From CAAGNP01 sp964611185 (GTDB taxonomy: Bacteria > Bacteroidota > Bacteroidia > Bacteroidales > UBA932): DNA of 64,000 bases. Below are positions 1 through 7,859 of the stretch, piece by piece (the stretch's first letter is position 1; every line of letters starts with the position of its first letter). Under the pieces are notes generated by a model that worked only from the letters and a program-made list of their open reading frames with translations, did no database searches and was not told where the DNA came from. The translations under genes were made by a program, and so were the position numbers. The stretch spans positions 19,571 to 83,570 of the forward strand of contig CAZSXE010000004.1 of NCBI GenBank assembly GCA_964611185.1, in the 5' to 3' direction.

Positions 1-611
1 GGCTCGGTATTTTGGATGCTTCAGAAATTCCTCCTACTTACGGTGCTCCTTACGATTTAGTGATTGGTCTCATTGCCGGAGGCGATAGAGCTATCAGAAA
101 AGCTGTTGAGGATGCGGAAGACAGTTTAGAGGGGGGGTGGAACGATATGGCTCCATACTCGCCCAATGCCAACGATACAATAGTGGGAATAGCTGCCTCA
201 GGGACAACACCCTACATTATCGGTGCGGTGAAAAAGTGTCGTGAGATGGGTCTTTTGACAGCATGTATAACTTGTAATCCGGGTGCACCGGTGGCTGAAG
301 AGGTGGAAATACCCATTGTGGCTGTCGTAGGCCCTGAATTTGTTACCGGAAGTACGAGGATGAAATCCGGGACTGCTCAGAAATTGATTCTAAATATGAT
401 TTCCACATCGGCCATGATTCGTATGGGACATGTAAAAGGGAATAAGATGGTGGATATGCAGCTGACTAATGCCAAGCTGGTGGACAGAGGGACTAAGATG
501 ATCATGGGAGAAACCGGGATAAATGATTATGACTATGCAAAATTTCTCTTGTTTCAACATCACTCTGTGAGAAATGCGGTAGATTATTATTTTTCAAATA
601 ACCCTAAATAA
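1..611 (+). CDS. murQ: N-acetylmuramic acid 6-phosphate etherase, C-terminal part (5' end outside window)
   Basis: MurQ cleaves the lactyl ether of MurNAc-6-phosphate to give GlcNAc-6-phosphate and D-lactate, a cytoplasmic step of peptidoglycan recycling. The reading frame is already open at base 3 and reads LGILDASE before a TTG at base 12, so that TTG is internal and the gene starts upstream of the window. Visible are the SIS sugar-phosphate domain (GIAASGTTP, then GLLTACITCNPG) and the MurQ signature around GSTRMKSGTAQKL, followed by the usual RMGHVKGNKMVDMQ stretch. Only the last ~200 of about 280-300 residues are present, so the catalytic Glu cannot be checked. recR follows after 4 bases, suggesting co-transcription. 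A run of seven G at 131-137 encodes Gly codons and is unremarkable. Confidence 0.95.
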   Translation, partial: LGILDASEIPPTYGAPYDLVIGLIAGGDRAIRKAVEDAEDSLEGGWNDMAPYSPNANDTIVGIAASGTTPYIIGAVKKCREMGLLTACITCNPGAPVAEEVEIPIVAVVGPEFVTGSTRMKSGTAQKLILNMISTSAMIRMGHVKGNKMVDMQLTNAKLVDRGTKMIMGETGINDYDYAKFLLFQHHSVRNAVDYYFSNNPK

Positions 612-615
612 TATA

Positions 616-1236
616 ATGGTAACGAGTGAAGCAGGAAATTCTCTTTTAAATGATGCTGTGGAGCAGTTGTCCTCACTTCCGGGGGTGGGCAAAAAGAGTG
701 CCTTGCGCTTCGCCTTGCATCTGCTCAGGCAGCCGGAGGAAAATGTAAGGCGCTTTGGAAACTCCATTATTCAGCTAAGGGAGCAGACTAAATATTGCAC
801 CGTATGCAATATGATATCCGACCACGATGTTTGCCCGATTTGTTCTAATCCTCATCGTGACCACAGAACGATATGTGTTGTGGAGAGCCTCCGAGATGTT
901 TTAAGCATCGAAGGGACTGAGGAGTATTCTGGGGTATATCATGTTTTGGGTGCCATTATCTCCCCTATGGACGGAATAGGTCCGAATGATTTACCGATCG
1001 CCTCTCTTGTGAGAAGAATAAAATCTGATTCGGTAAAAGAGATAATTTTAGCTTTGAGTACCTCAATGGAGGGAGAAACAACCTCTTTTTATCTATACAA
1101 AATACTTTCTCCTTATGGAGTGCAGATTTCTACTATTGCGCGAGGTGTGGGATTCGGAGATGATCTCGAATATACCGACCAGCTGACTTTAGGGAAATCA
1201 ATTATAAACAGACAACCTTTTTCACCCGAATTATGA
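616..1236 (+). CDS. recR: Recombination mediator protein RecR
   Basis: RecR works with RecO, and often RecF, to load RecA onto SSB-coated gaps during DNA repair. At 206 aa it has the normal size. In order: a helix-hairpin-helix segment (SLPGVGKKSA, residues ~20-30), a C4 zinc finger with Cys 61, 64, 73 and 76, and a TOPRIM domain from about residue 83 (TICVVES) to the C-terminus. The ATG lies 4 bases after murQ, and the symporter begins 13 bases downstream, so the three may form one transcript. The residue-1 ATG gives an N-terminus a few residues longer than common RecR proteins, but no better start is seen. Confidence 0.97.
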   Translation: MVTSEAGNSLLNDAVEQLSSLPGVGKKSALRFALHLLRQPEENVRRFGNSIIQLREQTKYCTVCNMISDHDVCPICSNPHRDHRTICVVESLRDVLSIEGTEEYSGVYHVLGAIISPMDGIGPNDLPIASLVRRIKSDSVKEIILALSTSMEGETTSFYLYKILSPYGVQISTIARGVGFGDDLEYTDQLTLGKSIINRQPFSPEL

Positions 1237-1249
1237 TAATTTTTTAGTT

Positions 1250-2752
1250 ATGAAACACGAATTTCCACTATACATTTTTCTAATTGCTTTCGCAGCATAT
1301 ACTGCAATTCTTTTTTTTATTTCATGGATGACTGCAAGAAAGGCGGGAAGCAGCTCGTTCTTCTCAGGTGACAGAAAAGCTCCGTGGCCGATAGTAGCTT
1401 ATGGAATGGTAGGGGCATCTATTTCAGGGGTGACTTTTATCTCCGTACCCGGCAATGTCCTGGCGCAGAATTTTTATTATATGCCGTTGGTTCTTGGATT
1501 TGTCGGTGGATATATAATTATAGCCAAAGTACTGTTACCCCTTTATTACAGGATGAATGTTACATCCATTTATTCATACTTGGGAGAGAGATTTGGAGAG
1601 AAGTCGCATAAAACAGGAACTGTGGTATTTATGATTTCGAGGGTGCTTGGGGCGGCAGTTAGAATTTTCGTAGTGGTACTTGTTCTGTTTGCATTTCTCC
1701 CAAAGGGGGTATTCGGAGGGTCTGAAATAGTCTCTTTTTCAATAGTAACCCTGATATTTCTGATACTTTTATATTTTTATACTTATCGAGGAGGAGTTAA
1801 AACCATTATCTGGACAGATGTCCTCCAGACTACATTTATGCTGCTGGCTGTATTTCTCACCATTTTTTATATTTGTAAAGATATGGGATGGGGATTCGGA
1901 CAAATGTGTGCGGCTGTCGCCTCTACTGCCAATCCTGAAATAGCCGGAAGTAATTTTTCCGATATGTTCGACTGGAATTGGGGACATGGGACAAATGTGG
2001 TAAAGCAGTTTATTGCAGGTATCTTTGTTACAATAGCTATGACAGGTCTCGATCAGGGGATGATGCAGAAAAATTTGGCTTGCAAAAATATTCGCAGTGC
2101 ACAGAAAAATATGTACACTACTTCAATCATTATTGTGGTAGTTAATTATTTTTTCCTTTTGTTAGGTGCCATTCTTTCTATTTATGTTGCTGATAAGGGT
2201 GGTTTTCAGGCACTTGGAATCGTGAAAACTGATGAAATGTTTCCTGTTGTGGCAAGCCAATACCTCGGAATTACCGTCGGTGTCTTTTTTCTTATTGGTC
2301 TTATTTCCGCCTCTTACCCCAGTGCGGGCGCTGCTCTAACTTCGCTAACTACCTCTTTCTGTGTCGATTTCGTGGGTTTTAATAGTCGAAAAGATCTGAG
2401 TGAAAGTAGAAAGAACAGAGTTAGAAAACTCATACAGGCATTTTTTACTTTATTGTTTCTGATTATTATCGTAATTCTCTATGTGGTAAGTAACGATGCT
2501 GTAGTTAATCTCGTATATAAATTGGCTTCATATACTTATGGACCTCTTCTCGGTATGTTTTTCTTTGGGATTTTAACTAAGAGCAAGGTCAGAGATGGTG
2601 CTGTACCATATATAGCCGTGGCTGCTCCGTTGCTGTGTTTTATTATCAATTTTATAGGTAAAAAATATTTTGGTTTCGATCTCGGTTTTACCCTTTTGAT
2701 TGTGAATGGTCTTCTTACATTTTTAGGTATGTGGTTGTTTAGAAAAAAATAG
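1250..2752 (+). CDS. Sodium:solute symporter, SSS family
   Basis: A 500-residue inner-membrane protein with about 13 hydrophobic segments and the hallmarks of the sodium/solute symporter family: the GASISGVTFISVPG stretch near residues 55-68 (first core helix), the Tyr-rich YYMPLVLG segment, and SAGAALTSLTTSF near residue 360 (sodium-site helix region). It probably imports a small solute with Na+. Family members carry sugars, sialic acid, proline, pantothenate or iodide, and the sequence alone does not give the substrate. It lies 13 bases after recR, with murQ just upstream, and mntP follows after 3 bases. Co-location with murQ makes an amino-sugar substrate a reasonable but unproven guess. 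Confidence 0.88.
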   Translation: MKHEFPLYIFLIAFAAYTAILFFISWMTARKAGSSSFFSGDRKAPWPIVAYGMVGASISGVTFISVPGNVLAQNFYYMPLVLGFVGGYIIIAKVLLPLYYRMNVTSIYSYLGERFGEKSHKTGTVVFMISRVLGAAVRIFVVVLVLFAFLPKGVFGGSEIVSFSIVTLIFLILLYFYTYRGGVKTIIWTDVLQTTFMLLAVFLTIFYICKDMGWGFGQMCAAVASTANPEIAGSNFSDMFDWNWGHGTNVVKQFIAGIFVTIAMTGLDQGMMQKNLACKNIRSAQKNMYTTSIIIVVVNYFFLLLGAILSIYVADKGGFQALGIVKTDEMFPVVASQYLGITVGVFFLIGLISASYPSAGAALTSLTTSFCVDFVGFNSRKDLSESRKNRVRKLIQAFFTLLFLIIIVILYVVSNDAVVNLVYKLASYTYGPLLGMFFFGILTKSKVRDGAVPYIAVAAPLLCFIINFIGKKYFGFDLGFTLLIVNGLLTFLGMWLFRKK

Positions 2753-2755
2753 AAC

Positions 2756-3337
2756 ATGTCTTATCCTGAACTCTTTTTGCTTGCCATCGGGCTGTGCTTT
2801 GACACTTTTGCTATTTCTCTTTCAGGGGGTATATGCTTGAATTTAAAGCTCAAATGGTTTCAAATACTCAGAATCATATTTGTTTTCGCCTTTTTTCAAG
2901 CCGGTTTTGCTCTTCTCGGCTGGTTTTTGGGGAGCAGTGTTCAAGAATATATCGAAAAATTTGATCATTGGGTCGCTTTTCTCCTCCTTTTGTATATTGG
3001 TGGAAAAATGGTTCTTGAAAGTGTTTTCAAAAAAGATGATGAATGTAATCCCAATAAAATAAACCTTCTCGATGTGAAGAAGTTATCCATCCTATCCATA
3101 GCCACAAGCATAGATGCTCTCGCTGTGGGAATTTCCCTCGCCCTGCTGAGACTTTCTTCATTAAAAATCGGAATGGGTATTTTGATTATTTTTTGTGTTA
3201 CCGCACTCGCCTCTTTGGCGGGACTTCTCGGTGGAAAATCTCTCGGGAAGAGATTCGGAAAAAGATCGGAGTGTGTAGGGGGGGCTATATTGATTTTAAT
3301 AGGGATTAAAATTTTAGTGGAGCACCTTATTGCCTGA
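2756..3337 (+). CDS. mntP: Manganese efflux pump MntP family protein
   Basis: A 193-residue polytopic inner-membrane protein of the MntP (former DUF204) family, which exports Mn2+ from the cytoplasm. It has about six hydrophobic segments in two inverted halves, each with the acidic signature expected of the family: FDTFAISLSGG (Asp16) near the N-terminus and SIDALAVGISLALL (Asp120) in the second half. Length matches E. coli MntP. The ATG follows the symporter stop by 3 bases, so translation is probably coupled. No yybP-ykoY-type manganese riboswitch can lie directly in front, because there is no leader space. Substrate assignment rests on family membership. Confidence 0.9.
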   Translation: MSYPELFLLAIGLCFDTFAISLSGGICLNLKLKWFQILRIIFVFAFFQAGFALLGWFLGSSVQEYIEKFDHWVAFLLLLYIGGKMVLESVFKKDDECNPNKINLLDVKKLSILSIATSIDALAVGISLALLRLSSLKIGMGILIIFCVTALASLAGLLGGKSLGKRFGKRSECVGGAILILIGIKILVEHLIA

Positions 3338-3362
3338 CAATTAATTGTAATAATATTAATAG

Positions 3363-3392
3363 TTGTTAAACAAAATATTTGTTTTAACTTTG
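3363..3392 (+). promoter_or_regulatory. Bacteroidota-type promoter for mqnA
   Basis: TTG at 3363-3365 (-33 element), a 19-base spacer, and TAACTTTG at 3385-3392 match the TTG-N19-TAnnTTTG consensus of the Bacteroidota primary sigma factor. It sits in the 88-base gap after mntP and about 55 bases ahead of the mqnA ATG. Confidence 0.7.
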
Positions 3393-3445
3393 CGGGACTT
3401 TTTAAAAGTATTGTTTATTAAATATTGAGTACAAAATGGACGACT

Positions 3446-4207
3446 ATGGTTCGTGTAGCTGCAATTTCTTATCTAAATACGCTTCCCTTCGTATTCGGAT
3501 TGGAGCGTTCTACTGTTTCAAAGCAGATAGAAATGGTAGCGTGTACTCCTTCAGAAAGCGCAGATAAGCTGCTTAGCGGCGAGATTGATCTTGGTATCGT
3601 TCCCGTGGCGATTATTCCCCAGAGTGATAATTTGGAAATCGTGACAGACTATTGCATAGGTGCAGATGGTCCCGTGGCGAGTGTACTTATATGCAGTGGA
3701 GTGCCTTTGAATAAGGTGGATGAAATATTCCTCGACGAAGATTCTCGCACCTCTGCTCTTCTTACAAAAGTGCTTGCGCACAATTATTGGGGTATTTCCC
3801 CAAAATATTCTTCATACACTTTTAATGAAAATTCTCCCCTTGATTTATCTAAAACCTACCTTCTGATTGGGGATAAGGCCATGGAGCACTCATCTGAGTT
3901 TGAATTTTGCTATGACCTCGCTTTTGAATGGAAGTGTTTTAAAAATGAGCCTTTTGTGTTTGCGTTGTGGACGGCAAATAAAAAACTTGACACAGATTTT
4001 TTGGCCAGTTTTTCCGAGGCTCTCGGGTATGGGGTTTCTCACATTGAAGATTGTGTTGAGAACAAAAAAACAAAATTTTCCAAGGAGATTGCTTTAGCAT
4101 ATTTGAATAATAATATTTCATATAATCTTAATATAGATAAAAGGAGGGCTTTGTCAGATTTTTGGAGTATGACATTTGAGTCTTCCAAATTTCGAGTCCG
4201 ATGGTGA
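3446..4207 (+). CDS. mqnA: Chorismate dehydratase MqnA (futalosine menaquinone pathway)
   Basis: MqnA converts chorismate to 3-enolpyruvylbenzoate (3-[(1-carboxyvinyl)oxy]benzoate), the first committed step of the futalosine route to menaquinone. The protein has the periplasmic-binding-protein-like fold signature of the family: RVAAISYLNTLPF at the N-terminus, then LLSGEIDLGIVPVA, a central DEDSRTSALLTKVL and YLLIGDKAM. I take the ATG at 3446 as the start because it puts MVRVAAISYLN at the N-terminus as in known MqnA. An in-frame TTG at 3425 would add seven poorly conserved residues. The rest of the pathway (mqnB-E) is not in this window. corA follows after 72 bases. MqnA implies this lineage does not depend on the MenFDHC route. 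Confidence 0.9.
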   Translation: MVRVAAISYLNTLPFVFGLERSTVSKQIEMVACTPSESADKLLSGEIDLGIVPVAIIPQSDNLEIVTDYCIGADGPVASVLICSGVPLNKVDEIFLDEDSRTSALLTKVLAHNYWGISPKYSSYTFNENSPLDLSKTYLLIGDKAMEHSSEFEFCYDLAFEWKCFKNEPFVFALWTANKKLDTDFLASFSEALGYGVSHIEDCVENKKTKFSKEIALAYLNNNISYNLNIDKRRALSDFWSMTFESSKFRVRW

Positions 4208-4279
4208 ATCTTAAAAAGTTTTCTCTAATGAGAATCCGATTATTAAAAGATTGTATAACCAATATAAAAACTCGGAATA

Positions 4280-5227
4280 ATGATTCAAATATTTTATAAA
4301 CAAGACGGAAAAATACTTACATCAGGCTCGATAGAGTTTCTTGATAACTTGGGATTTGACGATGTGCTCTGGATAGATTTATTCTCGCCGGCAGGGGAGG
4401 AAAAAAGGGGAGTTGAAGATTTTCTCGATATGACACTTCAATCGCGTGCCCAAGCAGAAGAAATTGAATCTTCTTCTCGATATTCGGAAACTGAAACTAC
4501 CATTTTTGCCAATACTAACTTTTTGATACCCGGTCCTGAAGACTATTCCATGGAGGCTGTCTCTTTTATTCTATGTGAAGGAATAATCGTTTCGATAAGA
4601 AATGTGCAGTTGAGAAGTTTCGGGGATATTCAGCGTAAGATTCAACTTAATCATAAATTATATCCTACCGGTTATCATGTACTTGTCGGTATTCTTGAAA
4701 ATCGAATAGATCTTGATGCGGATATGATTGAGTTAATGGCCAAAGAGATAGATACATACTCAAAAAAGGTTAGTACAGGGCGTAATGTAAATGAAGATTT
4801 TCTTCTTGATATTAACCAGCTTCAGGAAAATACGATGATGGTGAGGGAAAATATTGTGGATAAACAAAGGATGATCTCTTCGATACTGAAAAGTGATAAA
4901 TTTCCACGTGATGTTTATACAAAACTTTCAGTAATCAATAAAGACATCGGGTCACTTATTAATCATACAAATTTTAGCTTTGAAAGGCTTGATTATTTGC
5001 AAAATACTGTTTTAGGCCTTATTAATCTTGACCAGAACAAGATTATGAAAATATTTACATTTGTCTCCCTTCTTCTTATGCCTCCTACATTGATTGCTTC
5101 TATTTATGGAATGAATATTAACCTTCCTCTCATTGGAGGGAGATGGGATATGGCACTTGTTATTTTTGTGATGCTATTCACCATAGTTACTACGCTTATT
5201 ATTTTTAGAAAACGTAAAATGTTATAA
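4280..5227 (+). CDS. corA: CorA family magnesium/divalent cation transporter
   Basis: CorA forms a homopentameric inner-membrane channel for Mg2+ (also Co2+ or Ni2+). The 315 residues comprise a large soluble N-terminal alpha/beta and helical funnel domain of about 255 residues and two C-terminal transmembrane helices. The selectivity motif Gly-Met-Asn is present at residues 277-279 (YGMNINLP) in the loop after TM1, and the protein ends in the usual basic tail (RKRKML). Length is typical. It is followed 5 bases later by ahcY, so the two are probably co-transcribed. No M-box riboswitch-like structure was recognised in the 72-base upstream gap. Confidence 0.92.
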   Translation: MIQIFYKQDGKILTSGSIEFLDNLGFDDVLWIDLFSPAGEEKRGVEDFLDMTLQSRAQAEEIESSSRYSETETTIFANTNFLIPGPEDYSMEAVSFILCEGIIVSIRNVQLRSFGDIQRKIQLNHKLYPTGYHVLVGILENRIDLDADMIELMAKEIDTYSKKVSTGRNVNEDFLLDINQLQENTMMVRENIVDKQRMISSILKSDKFPRDVYTKLSVINKDIGSLINHTNFSFERLDYLQNTVLGLINLDQNKIMKIFTFVSLLLMPPTLIASIYGMNINLPLIGGRWDMALVIFVMLFTIVTTLIIFRKRKML

Positions 5228-5232
5228 TTTAT

Positions 5233-6477
5233 ATGAATTTTGAAATAAGGAATGAGGCTCTCTGGGAGAGCGGCAAAAGAAAAATAGATTGGGTGAAAGG
5301 AAATATGCCTTTACTTCGAGAGATTGAAGAGCAGTTTTCGCGTGATCTCCCATTTAAGGGATTGAAAATTACTCTTTCTATCCACTTGGAGGCTAAAACC
5401 GCTTATTTGTGTAAGGTACTTGCCGCAGGAGGAGCTCAGATGTTTATTACAGGGAGTAATCCTTTATCCACTCAAGATGATGTGGCAGCAGCCCTTGTTC
5501 ATGACGGATTAAATGTGTATGCCTGGCACGGATGCACTCCGGAGGAGTATCATCATCATCTTGAAAAGGTAGTGGAGTCAGGACCAAATATTATTATCGA
5601 TGATGGTGGAGATTTGGTTCATCTGATTCATAGCGAATATCCCGAGTTGATTCCGAATGTTATAGGGGGATGCGAAGAGACTACCACCGGAATAATGAGA
5701 CTCTTGGCTATGAATAAAGAGGGTGCATTGAGATTTCCGATGATGTTGGTAAATAATGCTCGTTGTAAATATCTTTTTGATAACAGATATGGGACAGGTC
5801 AGTCTGTCTGGAATGGTATCAATAGGACAACCAATCTTATAGTGGCCGGAAAAAATGTAGTGGTTGCTGGTTATGGATGGTGTGGAAAAGGGGTGGCTAT
5901 GAGGGCAAAAGGGCTTGGCGCATCTGTTATTGTTACTGAAATTGACCCTGTTAAGGCTATTGAGGCTGTCATGGATGGATTTAAAGTGATCTCTATGGAG
6001 CAAGCTGCCTCTGTGGGAGATATTTTTGTTACCGTTACGGGATGCTGCGATGTAATCGTCAATGACCACTTTATGAAAATGAAAAACGGTGCAATCTGCT
6101 GCAATGCAGGTCATTTTGATTGCGAGGTGGATGTGGCCGGTATAAAAAAGATAGCTATTGAATGTAAAGATGCTCGTGAAAATATCAAAGGATATCTACT
6201 TCCCAGCGGACATTGGATATATATATTAGCAGAGGGACGCCTTGTCAACCTTGCTTCAGGTGACGGGCATCCCGCTGAAATAATGGATATGAGTTTTGCT
6301 ATTCAGGCACTTAGCGCCAAGTATCTTGTCGAAAATCACTCTTCAATTCGGGAGAAAATCGTCGAGATTCCTCATGAAATTGATATCAAAGTGGCGGAAA
6401 TGAAACTTAAGGATCTTGGTTCCACTTTAACCGAGCTGACCGAAAAGCAAAAGAACTATCTTAAAAAAAGTCATTAG
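5233..6477 (+). CDS. ahcY: Adenosylhomocysteinase-like NAD enzyme, archaeal/Thermotoga type
   Basis: A member of the S-adenosylhomocysteine hydrolase family, which splits SAH to homocysteine and adenosine using bound NAD. Visible are the N-terminal substrate domain (LSIHLEAKTAYL, HGCTPEEY), the active-site Lys/Asp segment CKYLFDNRYGTGQS, and the Rossmann motif GYGWCGKG at residues 213-220. Three features set it apart from the bacterial/human type: YGTGQS instead of YGC, GYGWCGKG instead of GYGDVGKG, and a C-terminus that stops after ELTEKQKNYL, without the terminal Lys/Tyr tail that reaches NAD in the neighbouring subunit. The 414-residue length also fits the archaeal/Thermotoga group. Some archaeal relatives hydrolyse S-inosylhomocysteine instead, so exact substrate is open. 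Lies 5 bases after corA; its stop overlaps the convergent lipoprotein gene by 4 bases. Confidence 0.88.
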   Translation: MNFEIRNEALWESGKRKIDWVKGNMPLLREIEEQFSRDLPFKGLKITLSIHLEAKTAYLCKVLAAGGAQMFITGSNPLSTQDDVAAALVHDGLNVYAWHGCTPEEYHHHLEKVVESGPNIIIDDGGDLVHLIHSEYPELIPNVIGGCEETTTGIMRLLAMNKEGALRFPMMLVNNARCKYLFDNRYGTGQSVWNGINRTTNLIVAGKNVVVAGYGWCGKGVAMRAKGLGASVIVTEIDPVKAIEAVMDGFKVISMEQAASVGDIFVTVTGCCDVIVNDHFMKMKNGAICCNAGHFDCEVDVAGIKKIAIECKDARENIKGYLLPSGHWIYILAEGRLVNLASGDGHPAEIMDMSFAIQALSAKYLVENHSSIREKIVEIPHEIDIKVAEMKLKDLGSTLTELTEKQKNYLKKSH

Positions 6478-7196
6478 TAATTTACTTTGATTGTTTTGAA
6501 GGTATCGTCTCCGGTTTTAAACTTTATTTCTAACCCCTTTATACCTTCAGCTGTCGCTTCTTCATTAAGTGGAATTGACAAATAACCATAAGTTCTAATA
6601 TCATTGTATGGCTGATTGTTGTTGTTGTGCTTGAATTCAAGAATATAGTATCCGTCCTTAGTCGTATCCTCATTTAGATTCTGAGCTAAATTAACGATGT
6701 GTTTCGATGAACTCATACTTGAGGCAAAGAATACAAATTCAATGGTTACAAATCTCTTTGCTTCCTCAATTCCTCCTGAGTACCATATATTTTGGGGTAA
6801 AGCTACTGCGTTACCGAGGGTGTCGATCTTGTCAGTATATACTATGTTTTTGGTGAGAACATTCTCTATTCCTGCTACTTTAATCTGTTTGGTCTCAGGC
6901 TGATATGAAGATTTTTCGATAGGTTCAGATGTTACTTCTTGGAAATAAAGGAGAACTCTATCGTTGTTTTTGGGTTCATAATTCGGAAAATCGCTGTAAT
7001 TGGTGGGTACTAATGTCAGAGAGTCGTCTGAAATGAACAAATAAGATGATTTTTGGGGCTCAAGATTTCCTTTTACAGGGATTACTGTGGCGAAAGTGGC
7101 TTTGTAGGTTACATTACTATCTTTGTTGCAAGATGAAACCAAAATGATACCTAATAAGGCAAATGTTAAAACTGATAAAAATGTTTTTCTTTTCAT
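6474..7196 (-). CDS. NigD-like lipoprotein
   Basis: A 240-residue exported lipoprotein. The N-terminus has a basic start, a hydrophobic stretch and a lipobox ending at Cys23 (LVSSC), so it is expected to be lipid-anchored, probably in the outer membrane. The body resembles NigD-type proteins of Bacteroidales: an N-terminal OB-like part (TFATVIPVKGNLEPQ, then the DRVLLYFQEV strand) followed by a C-terminal beta-sandwich with FVTIEFVFFASS and YYILEFKHNNN segments. NigD relatives were first noticed next to nigerythrin-like genes, but their biochemical role is not known. It is transcribed alone, convergent with ahcY and divergent from the ECF sigma gene. Confidence 0.8.
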   Translation of the reverse strand: MKRKTFLSVLTFALLGIILVSSCNKDSNVTYKATFATVIPVKGNLEPQKSSYLFISDDSLTLVPTNYSDFPNYEPKNNDRVLLYFQEVTSEPIEKSSYQPETKQIKVAGIENVLTKNIVYTDKIDTLGNAVALPQNIWYSGGIEEAKRFVTIEFVFFASSMSSSKHIVNLAQNLNEDTTKDGYYILEFKHNNNNQPYNDIRTYGYLSIPLNEEATAEGIKGLEIKFKTGDDTFKTIKVNY

Positions 7197-7288
7197 ATTG
7201 TAATATTATTAAAAAATTCTGTTACGAAATATAAATACAATTTTTTTAAAATACTGCACGACAAAAAAAATATTTTAATTAAATGCAG

Positions 7289-7296
7289 TATTTTTG
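7289..7296 (+). promoter_or_regulatory. -7 element upstream of the ECF sigma gene
   Basis: TATTTTTG fits TAnnTTTG and lies 33 bases before the ATG at 7329. No convincing TTG is present at -33, so an ECF-type (autoregulated) promoter remains possible. Confidence 0.45.
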
Positions 7297-7328
7297 CATT
7301 TCTTTCATTTAGTATATGTAGCGTGAAA

Positions 7329-7859
7329 ATGGATAAACTGAGGCTATTCGAAAATATATACAGGCAATACTCCGGGCGGATGTTAGCTATATGTATGAGG
7401 TATTGCACAGACAAGAGCTTGGCAAAAGACCTTATGCATGACGGTTTTATCCATATATATAATTCGCTTGATAGATTTGAAGATAGGGGGGAAGGTTCGA
7501 TGAGAGCATGGATGGAGAGGGTTATGGTAAATCATTGTCTTCAAGATTTGAGAAAAAAAGATGTATTTAAAAACTCAGTGAATATTGATGATTCGATGGA
7601 ATATGAGATAGGGCAGGATGTGGAGGAGGCACTCGTGGAGAGTGTGAAACAAATTCCCCAAGAAGTTTTGCAGCGATTTATTATGGAATTGCCGGTGGGA
7701 TATAGAACAGTCTTTAATATGTATGTGATGGAAAATATGTCCCATAAAGAGATAGCTAAGGCCCTTTCTATTAATGAAAAAAGTTCATCTTCCCAGCTTT
7801 CAAGGGCGAAAGTGCTTCTTGTTAAAAAATTAAATGAATATGAAAGAAATAAAAGATAA
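7329..7859 (+). CDS. ECF-type RNA polymerase sigma-70 factor
   Basis: A 176-residue group 4 (ECF) sigma factor. Region 2 is seen at FENIYRQYSGRMLAIC, with YCTDKSLAKDLMHDGFIHIY (-10 recognition helix area), and region 4 at ELPVGYRTVFNMYVMENMS followed by the helix-turn-helix HKEIAKALSINEKSSSSQLS. There is no N-terminal extension or C-terminal SnoaL-like domain. I start at the ATG 7329; a GTG two codons earlier (7323) is possible. The next gene begins inside this one (26-base overlap) and encodes a protein with an N-terminal cytoplasmic segment and one transmembrane helix, the arrangement expected of a cognate anti-sigma factor. Target promoters are unknown. Confidence 0.92.
   Translation: MDKLRLFENIYRQYSGRMLAICMRYCTDKSLAKDLMHDGFIHIYNSLDRFEDRGEGSMRAWMERVMVNHCLQDLRKKDVFKNSVNIDDSMEYEIGQDVEEALVESVKQIPQEVLQRFIMELPVGYRTVFNMYVMENMSHKEIAKALSINEKSSSSQLSRAKVLLVKKLNEYERNKR

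Noticed and set aside
131..137. Run of seven G in murQ (and a similar run near 39342 in the flavoprotein gene) as possible phase-variation tracts
   Set aside because: Both encode Gly codons at plausible positions in intact frames of housekeeping genes; too short and not in surface genes.
5578..6114. 178-codon open frame on the minus strand within ahcY
   Set aside because: Lies wholly inside a well-supported gene, has no recognisable motif and no promoter; an antisense shadow.
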